In this document: one piece after another, positions 10,533 to 19,289 of the stretch
Position numbering within the stretch: position 1 is the first letter of the stretch
How the letters are laid out: each line of letters starts with the position of its first letter
NCBI GenBank assembly: GCA_002382085.1
Contig: DFZK01000003.1
Location: 123,453 to 187,452, forward strand
Source: Sulfurospirillum sp. UBA4058
Lineage (GTDB): Bacteria; Campylobacterota; Campylobacteria; Campylobacterales; Sulfurospirillaceae
Direction of reading: 5' to 3'
Length of the DNA stretch: 64,000 nucleotides
Position numbers and translations under genes: made by a program
Notes under the pieces: model-generated
Seen by the model: the letters and a program-made list of their open reading frames with translations, nothing else
What the model was told of the DNA's origin: nothing
Databases searched by the model: none

Positions 10533-12380
10533 ATGAAACCGTTCGTCCTTTTTTTCTTCATCGCTCTCTTCTTTTTTACGCCGCTTTGCGCGCACGATAA
10601 AAATATCTTAATTATTAACTCCTATCATCGCGGTTTTCAATGGAGCGATGACGTTATTTCAGGGATGGAAAGAGTTTTTTACGCACATTCTGACATCAAA
10701 ATCAACATTTGGTATATGGATTCTAAGCGTATCAATTCCGAAGAGTATTATGCTAAATTGCGTGAATTGTACAAGCTTCAATTGCAAAAAAACCACTACG
10801 ATCTCATTATCGCCGTCGATAATTTCGCCTATGATTTTGTCATCAAATACTATCATGAACTCTTCACGGACGAGCCTATTTTATTTACGGGGTTAGAGCA
10901 GTTTGAGCCCGAAGAGGTCAGCTCTCAACATCTCGAAGACCGCGTTTACGGCATCTTGGAACGACGCGCTATTCCCGAGACGATCGCGATGATCGCTTCG
11001 ATGATACCGCATTTGAAAAAACTCTATATTATCAACGATACGAGTGCAAACGGCGATGACAGCGAGCCTTTTATTCAAGACGCTATCCACAATAATCACA
11101 CTCCGATCGAGATCGAATATATCCGCAAGTCGACGATTGAAGAGCTTGAAGAGCGTTTTTCGCAACCCAACCCCGAAGAAGCGATCTTCTTTGTACGCTT
11201 TTACAACGATAAAGAAGGCAATCTTTACTACAACAACCAAATCGCCTCGATGCTCGACAAAAGCGCATTGCCCGTGTTTATTACCGATACGCTTTTTATC
11301 GGCAAAGGCGCATTGGGCGGTAAACTCGTTTTGGTTAAAAAATTGGGGGAACATACCGGCGAAAAAGCGATCAATATTTTAGATAAGAAACTTCAAGCAC
11401 TCGACGTGGATACGTTTCAAACCTACGCGTATCAGTTCGATGCCCAAAAACTCGAAGCTTTTTCCCTCAATCCCAAGCCGACGGTCCATACGTACGAGCT
11501 GATCAACGCAACACCGACTTTTTTCGATACGTACCGCAAATTTATCGATGCGGTTTTCTTGATCTCGCCGTTTTTAATTTTCCTCATTTTAGGACTTGCC
11601 CATAATATTTACCGACGTATCCGCTCCGAGCAGGAACTTCGCGCCATCGAAATGCAAAAAAACAAACACCAACAGTTCATCATTCAACAATCCAAGCTGG
11701 CAGAAATCGGCGAAATCTTCTCTTCCATCGCGCACCAATGGAAAAATCCACTCGTCGAAATCGCCACCATCGCTCAAGAACGCTTCTATGCGCAAGAGAT
11801 CCAAAGCGACGAAGAACACAATCGCTACGTTCAGGACATTATGGTACAGGTACGCTATATGACCGATACGATTAACGATTTTCAAACGTTTATTATGCCC
11901 TCTTCCGAAAAAACCGTTTTTGACGCCAATGAAGCGGTGGAAACGATGCTAAAGATCATCAACCATACGATCAAGTACAATTATATCGACGTTAGCGTGG
12001 ACATCTCAAACGCAACCGATCTTAGGGTTCGCGGTTATAAAAACGAATTTATGCAAACCCTGCTCAATATCGTCAACAACGCTAAAGATCAAATCAAAGA
12101 GGCACGAGAAGCCAAAAAAATCAAACGCGGCGTGATCGATATCGTCCTTTACAATCAAGCGGGAAATCTCGTCATTACAATTGCGGACAATGCCGGCGGT
12201 ATTGCGGAAGAGAAGCTTCCCTACGTTTTTCAAGCGTACTTTACTACCAAAGAACACGGACACGGAATAGGACTTTACATGTCAAAGCTCATTATCGAAG
12301 ACAAAATGAACGGACGCATCTTTGCCTCAAATCAAAATCAGGGTGCGTGCTTTACGATTATTTTAGGGAGTACCGTATGA
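10533..12380 (+). CDS. Sensor histidine kinase with periplasmic ABC-SBP-like sensor domain
   Basis: After a signal/anchor segment (MKPFVLFFFIALFFF) there is a periplasmic domain of about 300 residues beginning KNILIINSYHRGFQWSDDV. This resembles the ABC-substrate-binding-like sensor domains found in some kinases. A membrane segment follows at about residues 340-360. The phosphoacceptor box is AHQWKNPL with His near residue 404. The ATPase part shows NIVNNAKDQI (N box) and the GHGIGLYMSK G box. The ATG at 10533 follows GAGAGGG. It overlaps the response regulator gene by ATGA. The signal is unknown; the position next to asparagine/C4-dicarboxylate genes makes those candidates. Confidence 0.8.
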   Translation: MKPFVLFFFIALFFFTPLCAHDKNILIINSYHRGFQWSDDVISGMERVFYAHSDIKINIWYMDSKRINSEEYYAKLRELYKLQLQKNHYDLIIAVDNFAYDFVIKYYHELFTDEPILFTGLEQFEPEEVSSQHLEDRVYGILERRAIPETIAMIASMIPHLKKLYIINDTSANGDDSEPFIQDAIHNNHTPIEIEYIRKSTIEELEERFSQPNPEEAIFFVRFYNDKEGNLYYNNQIASMLDKSALPVFITDTLFIGKGALGGKLVLVKKLGEHTGEKAINILDKKLQALDVDTFQTYAYQFDAQKLEAFSLNPKPTVHTYELINATPTFFDTYRKFIDAVFLISPFLIFLILGLAHNIYRRIRSEQELRAIEMQKNKHQQFIIQQSKLAEIGEIFSSIAHQWKNPLVEIATIAQERFYAQEIQSDEEHNRYVQDIMVQVRYMTDTINDFQTFIMPSSEKTVFDANEAVETMLKIINHTIKYNYIDVSVDISNATDLRVRGYKNEFMQTLLNIVNNAKDQIKEAREAKKIKRGVIDIVLYNQAGNLVITIADNAGGIAEEKLPYVFQAYFTTKEHGHGIGLYMSKLIIEDKMNGRIFASNQNQGACFTIILGSTV

Positions 12381-13024
12381 AAATTTTAGTCTTGGAAGAC
12401 AACGAACGCCTTGCGAACGTTATTAAAAGCGTTTTGATCAAAGAGGGATACGTCGTCGATCTTTTTATGGACGGAGAAGTCGCCCTCGATGCGCTTAACC
12501 GCGGATACCACTGCTTTATTTTGGACATCAACGTTCCCTCCATCGACGGGATTTCCATCTTAGAGACGATTCGCATCTACCACAAAGACGTACCCGCCAT
12601 TATCATCAGTTCCAACCACGATCTCGAAAAAATCCAAACCTCGTACGAAATCGGCTGCGACGATTACCTTAAAAAACCGTTTTTTATCTACGAGCTGGTT
12701 CAAAAAGTCAAAAAACTATGCCATAAACCCTCTCAAACGCTTTCGTTTTGGCGCGGGTATACCTACGATTATCTCAACCATCGCTTGTTCGATCCGCAAA
12801 ACGAAGAGATTAAACTCGCTAAAAAAGAGTGTATGTTTTTAGACCTTTTTATCAAAGATCGTCATCGCGTCGTGACGTTTAACGAGTTGGAGGAGTATGT
12901 TTGGGAAGGCGAAGAGACCAACATCTTAAATATGCGCGCCCTCATCAAACGCTTGCGTAAAAAACTTCCCGAAGGAGCGATCGAAATGATTAAAGAAATG
13001 GGGTATCGTTTGGGCGAAGTTTAA
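12377..13024 (+). CDS. OmpR-family response regulator
   Basis: A 215-residue regulator with an N-terminal receiver domain (KILVLEDNERL start, phosphoacceptor Asp in FILDINVPSIDG at about residue 50, and DDYLKKPF with the conserved Lys). The C-terminal half is a winged-helix DNA-binding domain (EYVWEGE...MRALIKRLRKKL). The frame is open ten codons upstream, but the ATG at 12377 has GGGAG before it, overlaps the kinase stop as ATGA and begins exactly at the receiver fold. It is the cognate partner of the upstream kinase; its targets are not visible. Confidence 0.85.
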   Translation: MKILVLEDNERLANVIKSVLIKEGYVVDLFMDGEVALDALNRGYHCFILDINVPSIDGISILETIRIYHKDVPAIIISSNHDLEKIQTSYEIGCDDYLKKPFFIYELVQKVKKLCHKPSQTLSFWRGYTYDYLNHRLFDPQNEEIKLAKKECMFLDLFIKDRHRVVTFNELEEYVWEGEETNILNMRALIKRLRKKLPEGAIEMIKEMGYRLGEV

Positions 13025-13029
13025 ATCGC

Positions 13030-13653
13030 TTAAGAGGGATTTCGGTAATAAAGTTGCGTTTTACCGGATTGGTACGAACTGTAGAGCTTTTTAAACTCTT
13101 TAAACACTTTTGCCGAATACGGATTGTCGTCGATCTTACCGTTGTAAGCATTGATGGCGTCTTTGGTATTTTTATGGCGTTCAAAACAGGTTGCTAAGAT
13201 ATACGCTCCGACTTGAATATTGATTTTCGGATCGAACAGATCGTACAAAGAGATGTTGGCTTTGTCTAACAACGGTTTGTGAATCGAGTTGATCTGCATA
13301 ATGCCCATATCAAAACGCGGATAGTTGCGCGTGTAGAGAAAATGTACGACGTGACTTGCTTCGTACTTGTTTTTGCTTTTAATCGCGATCACTTGCGAAT
13401 ACTGCTTGCTTTCGATCCCTTTTTGTTTCAAAAACACCTGCAACTCTTGGGCTTGTTTGGGCGTCATCTTTGAAGCACTGAAAGCAACCACGTATCGGTC
13501 TAAGTCGCTTTCGACTTTCGCGATCGAATAGAGTAACCGCGGCTCGATACCGTAAATTTGCCCGACTTTCACCCAAATATTTTCACTTTGATTGGCTTGT
13601 GCCGCCCCTAAAAAAAGAGGAAAAAAAAGCAGCAAAATCATACGATACACCAT
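13030..13653 (-). CDS. Lytic transglycosylase-like protein (SLT family)
   Basis: A 207-residue exported protein with a signal peptide ending near AAQANQ. The catalytic SLT core is recognisable from PRLLYSIAKVESD, where the Glu is the catalytic acid, FDMGIMQIN and the late INAYNGK segment. It cleaves peptidoglycan glycan strands in the periplasm. About 40 residues between the Glu motif and the MGIMQIN motif form an insertion (SKMTPKQAQELQVF region) relative to minimal SLT domains. It converges on the response regulator gene with only five bases between stops. Confidence 0.75.
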   Translation of the reverse strand: MVYRMILLLFFPLFLGAAQANQSENIWVKVGQIYGIEPRLLYSIAKVESDLDRYVVAFSASKMTPKQAQELQVFLKQKGIESKQYSQVIAIKSKNKYEASHVVHFLYTRNYPRFDMGIMQINSIHKPLLDKANISLYDLFDPKINIQVGAYILATCFERHKNTKDAINAYNGKIDDNPYSAKVFKEFKKLYSSYQSGKTQLYYRNPS

Positions 13654-13746
13654 GCCCTTCCTCCTTTTTTCACGTTTGCTTCATTATAAATAAAGCAAAC
13701 TTTATTCTCACTAAAGCATATCTTGGTTAAAATATTTTTCCTCTTG

Positions 13747-13843
13747 CGGGGGGTATATGACTCTGGTGTGCATCACGGCCTTCAAAGCCGATCGGGTGGG
13801 CGGTTGACCGTTTGCCGGTAGGTTCGATTCCTACACCCTCTCG
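13747..13843 (+). tRNA. selC: tRNA-Sec (UCA anticodon)
   Basis: The anticodon loop CTTCAAA carries TCA at 13782-13784. There is a long variable arm (about 13791-13816), and a T-arm GTAGG-TTCGATT-CCTAC at 13818-13834. These identify a selenocysteine tRNA, which decodes in-frame UGA with SelB. The acceptor pairs GGGGGGT (13748-13754) with ACCCTCT (13835-13841); the eighth pair would be a C-C mismatch, so the exact 5' end is uncertain by a base. An integrase gene follows and the 3' end forms an attachment site. Confidence 0.9.
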
Positions 13844-13856
13844 CCGTACTTCAATT
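13842..13856 (+). repeat. Attachment-site repeat at the 3' end of selC (attL)
   Basis: CGCCGTACTTCAATT begins at the 3' end of selC and recurs at 19072 as CGCCGTACTTCAATT and, degenerate, at 20810 as CGCCGAACTTCACAAT. Each copy is preceded by a TACACC sequence like the selC 3' end. The sequence that follows the first two copies is also similar (AATCTTAAAT, then AATCTC and AATAACC). Confidence 0.75.
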
Positions 13857-14032
13857 CAAATCAATCTTAAATACATTCAAAAACACCTAAAAATAGACAT
13901 TTAAAGCTAATTCTAATCTCTATCAGTTTAAAATAACCTAAATAAGTTTATGATTTTTGTGTACGTTAAAAGGTACGTTTTAAAATAACTGCCAAAAACG
14001 GATAAAAAAACGTATCTAAAAGAGGGGCTAAA

Positions 14033-15268
14033 ATGCCACGAAAAGTACCACCGTTAACGGATATGCAAGTTAAGAAGCTCAAACCACAAGAGAAGCCCTA
14101 CATCATAACGGACGGACAAGGGTTAAGACTGCTTATTTTAACCGATAAGAAAGTATGGGAGTTCATCTATGAAAGCCCAACGGAGCATAAAAGGCGAAAA
14201 ACCACTTTTGGAACGTACCCTCAAACGTCTCTATTAGAGGCAAGGGAACAAAGAGAAACGTACCTAAAAATGATTCGTAAAGGCATTGACCCTATCGATC
14301 AGAAACGTACCCAAAAGATTGAAGATCAAAAAGTACATGAGAGCAACTTCCAAAATGTAGTCAATGGGTGGCTTCAAGCGCAGGAGTACCGGTTAGGAAA
14401 AGAGACGTTTAAGCGTAAACAAGCTCTTTTTGAAAACTTTGTCATGCCTGTGTTTCAAAGGCGCAATATTGCGGATATTACCCATAAAGAGGTCGCTATT
14501 CTCTTAGAAGTCAAAGCACAGCAACATCCTGAAACTGCGCGAAGAATGTACCAGTATCTTGATGATCTTTGGCGTTACGCATGCAGTCGAGAATACTGCG
14601 AGGTTAATGTCATTGCGAACATCCATAAAAGAAGCACTTTACCCACGCCAAAAGTCAAGCATTACCCCATCATCACAGAACCAAAGCCACTTAAAGAGCT
14701 TATCAATGCCATCTACCGTTACAGTGGGCACGTCAGCATCAAAAATGCGCTCAAATTTGTTTTACATGTACCGTTGCGCGCCTCAAACCTCGTCACACTC
14801 AAATGGGCATACATCGACTTTGAAAATCGCTCTTTGACTATACCGCGCGCCGAAATGAAAAGCAAGAATGCCGATCCGAGAGACTTCACTTTACCGCTGA
14901 CGCAGGAAGTCATAGCCATTTTAAAAGAGCAGTATTTGTTCACGTCTCATCTTGAATACGTTTTCCACCTCAACGGCTCACACATCAACAAAGAAAGCCC
15001 GACGATGGCGCTGAAGCGTTTAGGTTTCAATGATGAGGTAAACGGACGAAAACAAACCGTTCACAGCTTTCGAGGTACATTCAGAAGCCTCGCTGACACC
15101 CACCAAAGAGAGCATAATTGTAGTTATGAGGCAAAAGAGAAAGCTTTAGATCATGCAGTGGGTGGGAAAACCGAACGCGCTTACAACCACAAAGCCGATC
15201 ACTTTCAAGAAATCACTATTCTTTTGAACTGGTGGAGTGGGTACGTTTTGGCAATGGTGGAAGAGTAA
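14033..15268 (+). CDS. Tyrosine recombinase/integrase (P4-type)
   Basis: A 411-residue integrase. The N-terminal DUF4102-like domain (LTDMQVKKLKPQEKPYIITD, GLRLLI) and a core-binding domain precede the catalytic domain. The catalytic residues visible are Arg in PLRASNL near 248, the H-x-x-R box HSFRGTFR near 343 and the Tyr nucleophile in ERAYNHK near 383. P4-type integrases commonly use tRNA genes such as selC, and this gene starts 190 bases after selC. All catalytic motifs are intact, so it may be active. Confidence 0.9.
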   Translation: MPRKVPPLTDMQVKKLKPQEKPYIITDGQGLRLLILTDKKVWEFIYESPTEHKRRKTTFGTYPQTSLLEAREQRETYLKMIRKGIDPIDQKRTQKIEDQKVHESNFQNVVNGWLQAQEYRLGKETFKRKQALFENFVMPVFQRRNIADITHKEVAILLEVKAQQHPETARRMYQYLDDLWRYACSREYCEVNVIANIHKRSTLPTPKVKHYPIITEPKPLKELINAIYRYSGHVSIKNALKFVLHVPLRASNLVTLKWAYIDFENRSLTIPRAEMKSKNADPRDFTLPLTQEVIAILKEQYLFTSHLEYVFHLNGSHINKESPTMALKRLGFNDEVNGRKQTVHSFRGTFRSLADTHQREHNCSYEAKEKALDHAVGGKTERAYNHKADHFQEITILLNWWSGYVLAMVEE

Positions 15269-15271
15269 AAG

Positions 15272-15928
15272 ATGACTTTTATTGAAAAACTAAGTAGTAA
15301 CTGTATGGACCATGTTTGTGGCGATGAGCAGTTCAAAAAGCTTGAAGAAATGCTTGAAGTGTTTAACATTTATGGGCAATACCTCAACACTATCCCACAA
15401 AATTATCATTTTGGGATTGTTCAAGAATTATCTCATGAAATATTCATATACTCACTGGATTTTACTACGTTTAATAACCACGAATTTAAACGACCAAAAG
15501 AAAACAAAACTCTTGCACCTACGGTTCTTCTTTCAAGAGACATTAAAACACTTGAAAAAGCACGCTCACTTATTCTTGATAAAATAATACATAAATACCT
15601 TCTTTTTAATGATTGCAAAATGCCCATTAATTACGATAGAGAAACATTTGATAAAATTTATTGTGAAACAAAAGCCCTTCGCAATGACGGTATTAGAGCT
15701 GATATTTTAGAGGATATTGAAGTAGATAAAAAAGCATTTGACACTTATTTTAATTTAACAGATATGATAAAAGACTTAGAAAGTAAAAGTTTTAATATGT
15801 TTGATGAGTTAAATTATTTCATACCAAAAGCCAATAAAAACAAAATTAGAGAAATTTTAATTAGTATAAGACATGAATTCAAATTAAAAGTTTCCCAAGA
15901 TGAAAAGCAGCTCTTAGACAACTTATAA
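15272..15928 (+). CDS. Hypothetical protein of the selC element
   Basis: A 218-residue protein starting three bases after the integrase stop, so likely co-transcribed. I do not recognise a family. It is highly charged, lysine- and aspartate-rich, without a signal peptide or membrane segment, and largely helical in composition (EVDKKAFDTYFN, LISIRHEFKLKVSQDEKQLL). Its coding sequence is markedly AT-rich compared with the chromosomal genes around the element, which supports recent acquisition. Confidence 0.55.
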   Translation: MTFIEKLSSNCMDHVCGDEQFKKLEEMLEVFNIYGQYLNTIPQNYHFGIVQELSHEIFIYSLDFTTFNNHEFKRPKENKTLAPTVLLSRDIKTLEKARSLILDKIIHKYLLFNDCKMPINYDRETFDKIYCETKALRNDGIRADILEDIEVDKKAFDTYFNLTDMIKDLESKSFNMFDELNYFIPKANKNKIREILISIRHEFKLKVSQDEKQLLDNL

Positions 15929-16028
15929 AATACCGCTATTATTAATCTTTATTCATTTACGCAGTTAGACTAAGATTTGATAATCTTCTAAAATTACTCC
16001 TATAAATAATCTTATAGGGAGTTACACA

Positions 16029-16229
16029 ATGTCAAAACCAACACCACCACAACGACTTAGAGCCAAACAAGTAGCTTCAGAAAATTCCATCGGTCTTAGT
16101 ACCGTTTGGAGATACGCCAAGCTCGGTAAATTAACGCCTATTCGTGTCACCGATGGGGTGACGGTTTTTGACCGTGATGAGGTGAATGCTCTCTTTGGTT
16201 GCAAAGCCTCTACAGGTGAGAGCAAATGA
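16029..16229 (+). CDS. AlpA/excisionase-type HTH protein
   Basis: A 66-residue protein with a MerR/AlpA-like helix-turn-helix: RLRAKQVASENSIGLSTVWR followed by YAKLGKLTPIRV and DRDEVNALF. This is the form of small regulators and excisionases carried beside integrases in P4-like elements. GGGAGTTACACA precedes the ATG. It overlaps the next gene by ATGA. A role in controlling integrase or the following genes is likely. Confidence 0.7.
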   Translation: MSKPTPPQRLRAKQVASENSIGLSTVWRYAKLGKLTPIRVTDGVTVFDRDEVNALFGCKASTGESK

Positions 16230-16504
16230 GCGAGCGCCCAAATAGCATCTTTGTCCCGATCGATTACGTCAGAGAGCTAAGAGCATCGGGACAGCTCGAT
16301 AAAGCGGACGCTTTTTTGAGCTACTTCGCGGATATGCACGATGATGAGTGGTACGGCTTCCCTTTTTACGCGAAGCGGTGGCATGTTGATCCGCAAACTG
16401 CGCAACAATGGATCAATGAGTTTTTAAATCAAATCAGCGTCTATTTTTCATCGTGGCAGGTTACAAACAACATACATTACAATGCAGTAAATGCTAAAGT
16501 ATAG
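16226..16504 (+). CDS. Small element protein, paralog of the next gene's N-terminus
   Basis: A 92-residue protein. Its core (IDYVRELRASGQLDKADAFL, then FYAKRWHVDPQTAQQWINEF) aligns clearly with the first ~75 residues of the downstream protein (THYIASLQKRGKRDKARAFF, then FYATSWHISKATAGRWIQEF). The second block looks like a helix-turn-helix. It overlaps the AlpA-like gene by four bases. DNA binding, possibly in replication or regulation of the element, is a reasonable guess only. Confidence 0.55.
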   Translation: MSERPNSIFVPIDYVRELRASGQLDKADAFLSYFADMHDDEWYGFPFYAKRWHVDPQTAQQWINEFLNQISVYFSSWQVTNNIHYNAVNAKV

Positions 16505-16516
16505 AGGTATGAGATC

Positions 16517-17335
16517 ATGAATGAAGAAATGAGCTATCAATTCACCCCTACACACTATATTGCATCACTTCAGAAGAGAGGGAAACGAGACAAAGCACGT
16601 GCTTTCTTTGAATATTTCTTTGATATGCAAAGAGGTAATGAAAACTCTGTCTCTTTTTATGCCACCTCTTGGCACATAAGCAAAGCAACAGCAGGGAGAT
16701 GGATACAAGAATTTAAAGATGAAATTCATAAATTTTTGGAGCTATGGAATACAAAAAATGATCAAAAAAGTGTGAGACGATTTTACGAACGTGATGAGAC
16801 GATAAATACCTATAAAATATCGGTAGATAGGGAACTTCAAAAAAACAATGAGACGATTTATAAAAAAGAGCGAGACGAAGTAATAATATTAAAGAATAAT
16901 AATAACGCGCATACGCGCGAAAGTGACTATGATAAAAACTTTGAGAAGCTTTTTATGATGGCAAGACGATCTTATAAATTCACCGGTAAAAGAGAAGAAG
17001 CTTACAATGAGTATAAAAGACTATATCCACATATACAGCCACAAGATATGGCATACGCTTATGCTTTACATGTAAAAGACTCTCAAAATTTCAAAAAGCC
17101 TTTTAACCTTGCAAACTTTATGCGTAATGATGTTCATATTAGTTACTTAGCAATACGCCTTATAGTAAAGCTCCAAGCAGGAGAGTCTTTAGAAGGGTGG
17201 TACGATAAAGAAGCGGAACTACTCCACACGAATGATAATACGTGGACGCTTACCAAAGAACGCTTTAATGAGCTGATATATAAAGGCGATATTCAGATAT
17301 TACCCCAAATGAAAAGACCAGGGACAGACCAATGA
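16517..17335 (+). CDS. Element protein with N-terminal HTH-like domain
   Basis: A 272-residue protein. Residues 1-75 repeat the domain of the upstream gene, including FYATSWHISKATAGRWIQEF. A charged linker follows, then a C-terminal part (residues ~140-270) rich in aromatic and basic residues (RRSYKFTGKREEAYNEYKRLYP). The arrangement of an N-terminal winged-helix-like domain plus variable linker and C-terminal domain recalls replication initiators of small elements, but I see no motif that proves it. A TTACATGTAA palindrome lies inside at 17066. It overlaps the next gene by ATGA. Confidence 0.5.
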   Translation: MNEEMSYQFTPTHYIASLQKRGKRDKARAFFEYFFDMQRGNENSVSFYATSWHISKATAGRWIQEFKDEIHKFLELWNTKNDQKSVRRFYERDETINTYKISVDRELQKNNETIYKKERDEVIILKNNNNAHTRESDYDKNFEKLFMMARRSYKFTGKREEAYNEYKRLYPHIQPQDMAYAYALHVKDSQNFKKPFNLANFMRNDVHISYLAIRLIVKLQAGESLEGWYDKEAELLHTNDNTWTLTKERFNELIYKGDIQILPQMKRPGTDQ

Positions 17336-17583
17336 ACGAATGGATAATGGAGAAGATCCGCAGCAACCCCAAAAGATTCGGCGGTTTTTCTTCTAATCCA
17401 CTGATCATGCTCGAGTTCCTAAAAGAGTTTTACCCTGATGCAACCGTCGCAGAACTCACGCCTCAACATATGAGCAAGCTTTCTACTATCAGCAGAACAA
17501 AAAATAAACTCCTCAAAAAGAATCCAAAACTCGATAAGAGAAAATACCCACAAACAAGTTTTACAACACTTTATAACGAATAA
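17332..17583 (+). CDS. Small hypothetical protein of the selC element
   Basis: An 83-residue basic protein (many Lys; ends SRTKNKLLKKNPKLDKRKYP) with no signal peptide or membrane segment and no family I recognise. Its start overlaps the preceding stop as ATGA, indicating translational coupling in the 16029-17583 operon. The basic C-terminus could bind nucleic acid. Confidence 0.5.
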   Translation: MNEWIMEKIRSNPKRFGGFSSNPLIMLEFLKEFYPDATVAELTPQHMSKLSTISRTKNKLLKKNPKLDKRKYPQTSFTTLYNE

Positions 17584-18438
17584 GAAGAACTAAACGTGCA
17601 CGGCTTTAAAGAGGGTTATGTGTTAAAGCGATGCAACATACTCTAAAATTTAAAAGAGAATAGGCTCATAAATAAGCCATAAAGGGTCTAAATTTGATCG
17701 AACAGGCTTTTAAAGCTATCTGAGTATGCCAAAAGCTCTTAGCGTTCAAATTTGAATTTCTTTTAAGATCACTCACAGCGATGATGAGATTAAAAAGAGT
17801 AGGTTCTTCCGATGTATTCGATGATAAGGGTAGTGCAAGCCCCGACAGTAACGTAGTTTTAGACTATGAAACTTGCTAAACTTTTCTACTTTTTTTTGTT
17901 TGGTGAACATTTTATAGGAGTAAGGGGGGCATCAAATCTCTACAGCCTTGCACCTCAAACACCGAGTCTGCTGGCATCTTTTCATAGAAACCAACATAAA
18001 GGGGTGGGCTTATAAGCGTAAATCAATAGAGTGCTTATTCTTGAAAGGCTCTGTTGTGGCACGTATGGGCAAAATAACAAGAGAAGCTGAGCAAAACCTC
18101 ATCACACTCAATCAAAAAAATCAAATGCAAAATTATGGGCGTGATGGGCTTTGGGTAGATGCTTCCATTTTTAAAGAGGAAACAGCGGAATAATCTGCTC
18201 ATTGTTTGCCCTGGTCTCTTAAGCTTCAATTTTAAGAAATTTAAAACGTGTTAACTCTAATTATTGAAAATTACACTTTTCAAGATACTAAGTTTTTAGA
18301 AAAGCCCTAAAATAGGCACTTTCAGAATTAAGCTAAAATTATTTAAGGTTATTTGAGATTAAATGAGCTAAAACTAATAAAAAAGTTTAAGAATTGAATT
18401 TTTTTGATAGATTTTTGGCTTAAGATTACCATTAAGGT
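17584..18438. other. Long mostly non-coding segment of the element
   Basis: About 850 bases without a convincing gene. It holds several short self-complementary stretches, for example GGCTCATAAATAAGCC near 17666 and AAATTTGATCGAAC near 17692 that can pair with GTTCAAATTT near 17747. A possible small reading frame (18056-18193) lies within it. It may carry an RNA gene, an origin or cis sites of the element; none can be assigned. Confidence 0.4.
18056..18193 (+). CDS. Possible small protein (45 residues)
   Basis: A short frame with a GTG start seven bases after GAAAGG. The product would contain ITREAEQNLITLNQKNQMQ and end WVDASIFKEETAE, hydrophilic and without a family I know. The frame is open further upstream to 17948 but without a good ribosome site. 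Low support; it may be chance. Confidence 0.25.
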   Translation: MARMGKITREAEQNLITLNQKNQMQNYGRDGLWVDASIFKEETAE

Positions 18439-18461
18439 GAGCGGAAAAATCCGCTCTTTTT
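18439..18461 (+). terminator. Intrinsic terminator in the element
   Basis: A perfect GAGCGG / CCGCTC stem with an A-rich loop (AAAAAT) followed by TTTTT. It ends rightward transcription before the oppositely oriented gene at 18502. Confidence 0.75.
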
Positions 18462-18501
18462 ACTCAGTCAGCTTTTGACTCCTACTTTCCCATTTTGAAA
18501 C

Positions 18502-18924
18502 TCATTCTTTATCCCTCACCGCAAACAATCCTTCATTAGCAAATTTATCCATCGGGATTATGAACTCATCTGAAAGCGTTATGAGATCATCTTTATATTT
18601 TTGCATCGATGGGATAAAATCATCCACCATCTTTTTATAATGGGATGATACTCTGTGCATCGCCTCTAAAACGTTGTTATGATTGATGGCTATTTGTGTG
18701 CGCGCTTTTTCGTAGTGAGATACCTTTTCATAAAGTGCCAGTGGCTCCGACATTTCATTAATTTGATCTGTGAGTGATGTCACTTGCTTTTTTAATGCTT
18801 TGTTTTCAAGTTGCAGAGCTTTCATATCATCGATTTTTGCCTTATAACTCTCCAACTCTTTTTGGTAGAAAACTACGTCTTCTTCCAACTGCTCTACTAA
18901 TTTAATCAACTTACCTTTACCCAT
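18502..18924 (-). CDS. Coiled-coil protein of the selC element
   Basis: A 140-residue protein with a long heptad-like N-terminal region (LIKLVEQLEEDVVFYQKELE, LQLENKALKKQVTSLTDQIN) predicting a coiled coil of about 80 residues, then a helical C-terminus. No enzyme motif is visible. AAAGGGG lies before the ATG. It occupies the right end of element 1 facing inward, as a short gene does at the right end of the second element, though the two proteins are not obviously related. Confidence 0.6.
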   Translation of the reverse strand: MGKGKLIKLVEQLEEDVVFYQKELESYKAKIDDMKALQLENKALKKQVTSLTDQINEMSEPLALYEKVSHYEKARTQIAINHNNVLEAMHRVSSHYKKMVDDFIPSMQKYKDDLITLSDEFIIPMDKFANEGLFAVRDKE

Positions 18925-19071
18925 GTTTGACCCCTTTTGTCTAAAATGATATAATCAAAGTTCAAATAGTCTATGCTTTTTATGTACGTTTTTGTGTACG
19001 TTTGGCATTTACAAACAAAGCTTAAATACCTATAAATAGTGTTTTTATGGCATTTGTTCGGGAGCTACACC

Positions 19072-19086
19072 CGCCGTACTTCAATT
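19072..19086 (+). repeat. Attachment-site repeat between the tandem elements
   Basis: CGCCGTACTTCAATT, identical over 15 bases to the copy at the end of selC (13842-13856) and preceded by GCTACACC, like the selC 3' end. It marks the junction of element 1 with the remnant element to its right. Confidence 0.75.
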
Positions 19087-19289
19087 TCAATTAATCTTAA
19101 ATGCTCTCGAAAGCCCCATAAAATACGAATTTATTAAGTTTATACTAATCTCAATGAGCTTAGAATAACCCCATACAATCTAAGAATAATAGATACATTC
19201 GAAAATTGGAATGACCCCAAGAATATAGGCACTTTTTAATTCGTAGACTTTGTCGATTTAGATCGAGTTAAGACGAAAAGGAGAAGTGA

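Larger units (their letters stand above)
13842..19086. mobile_element. Integrative element 1 in selC
   Basis: A 5.2-kb element bounded by direct repeats at 13842 and 19072. It encodes a tyrosine integrase next to attL, an AlpA-type HTH protein, a pair of related small proteins, hypothetical genes and a coiled-coil protein near the right end. GTACGTT motifs, probable integrase arm-type sites, lie near both ends (13961, 13973; 18984, 18996). It is more AT-rich than its flanks. No capsid, conjugation or toxin genes are recognisable, so it may be a small satellite-like or cryptic element. Confidence 0.7.
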
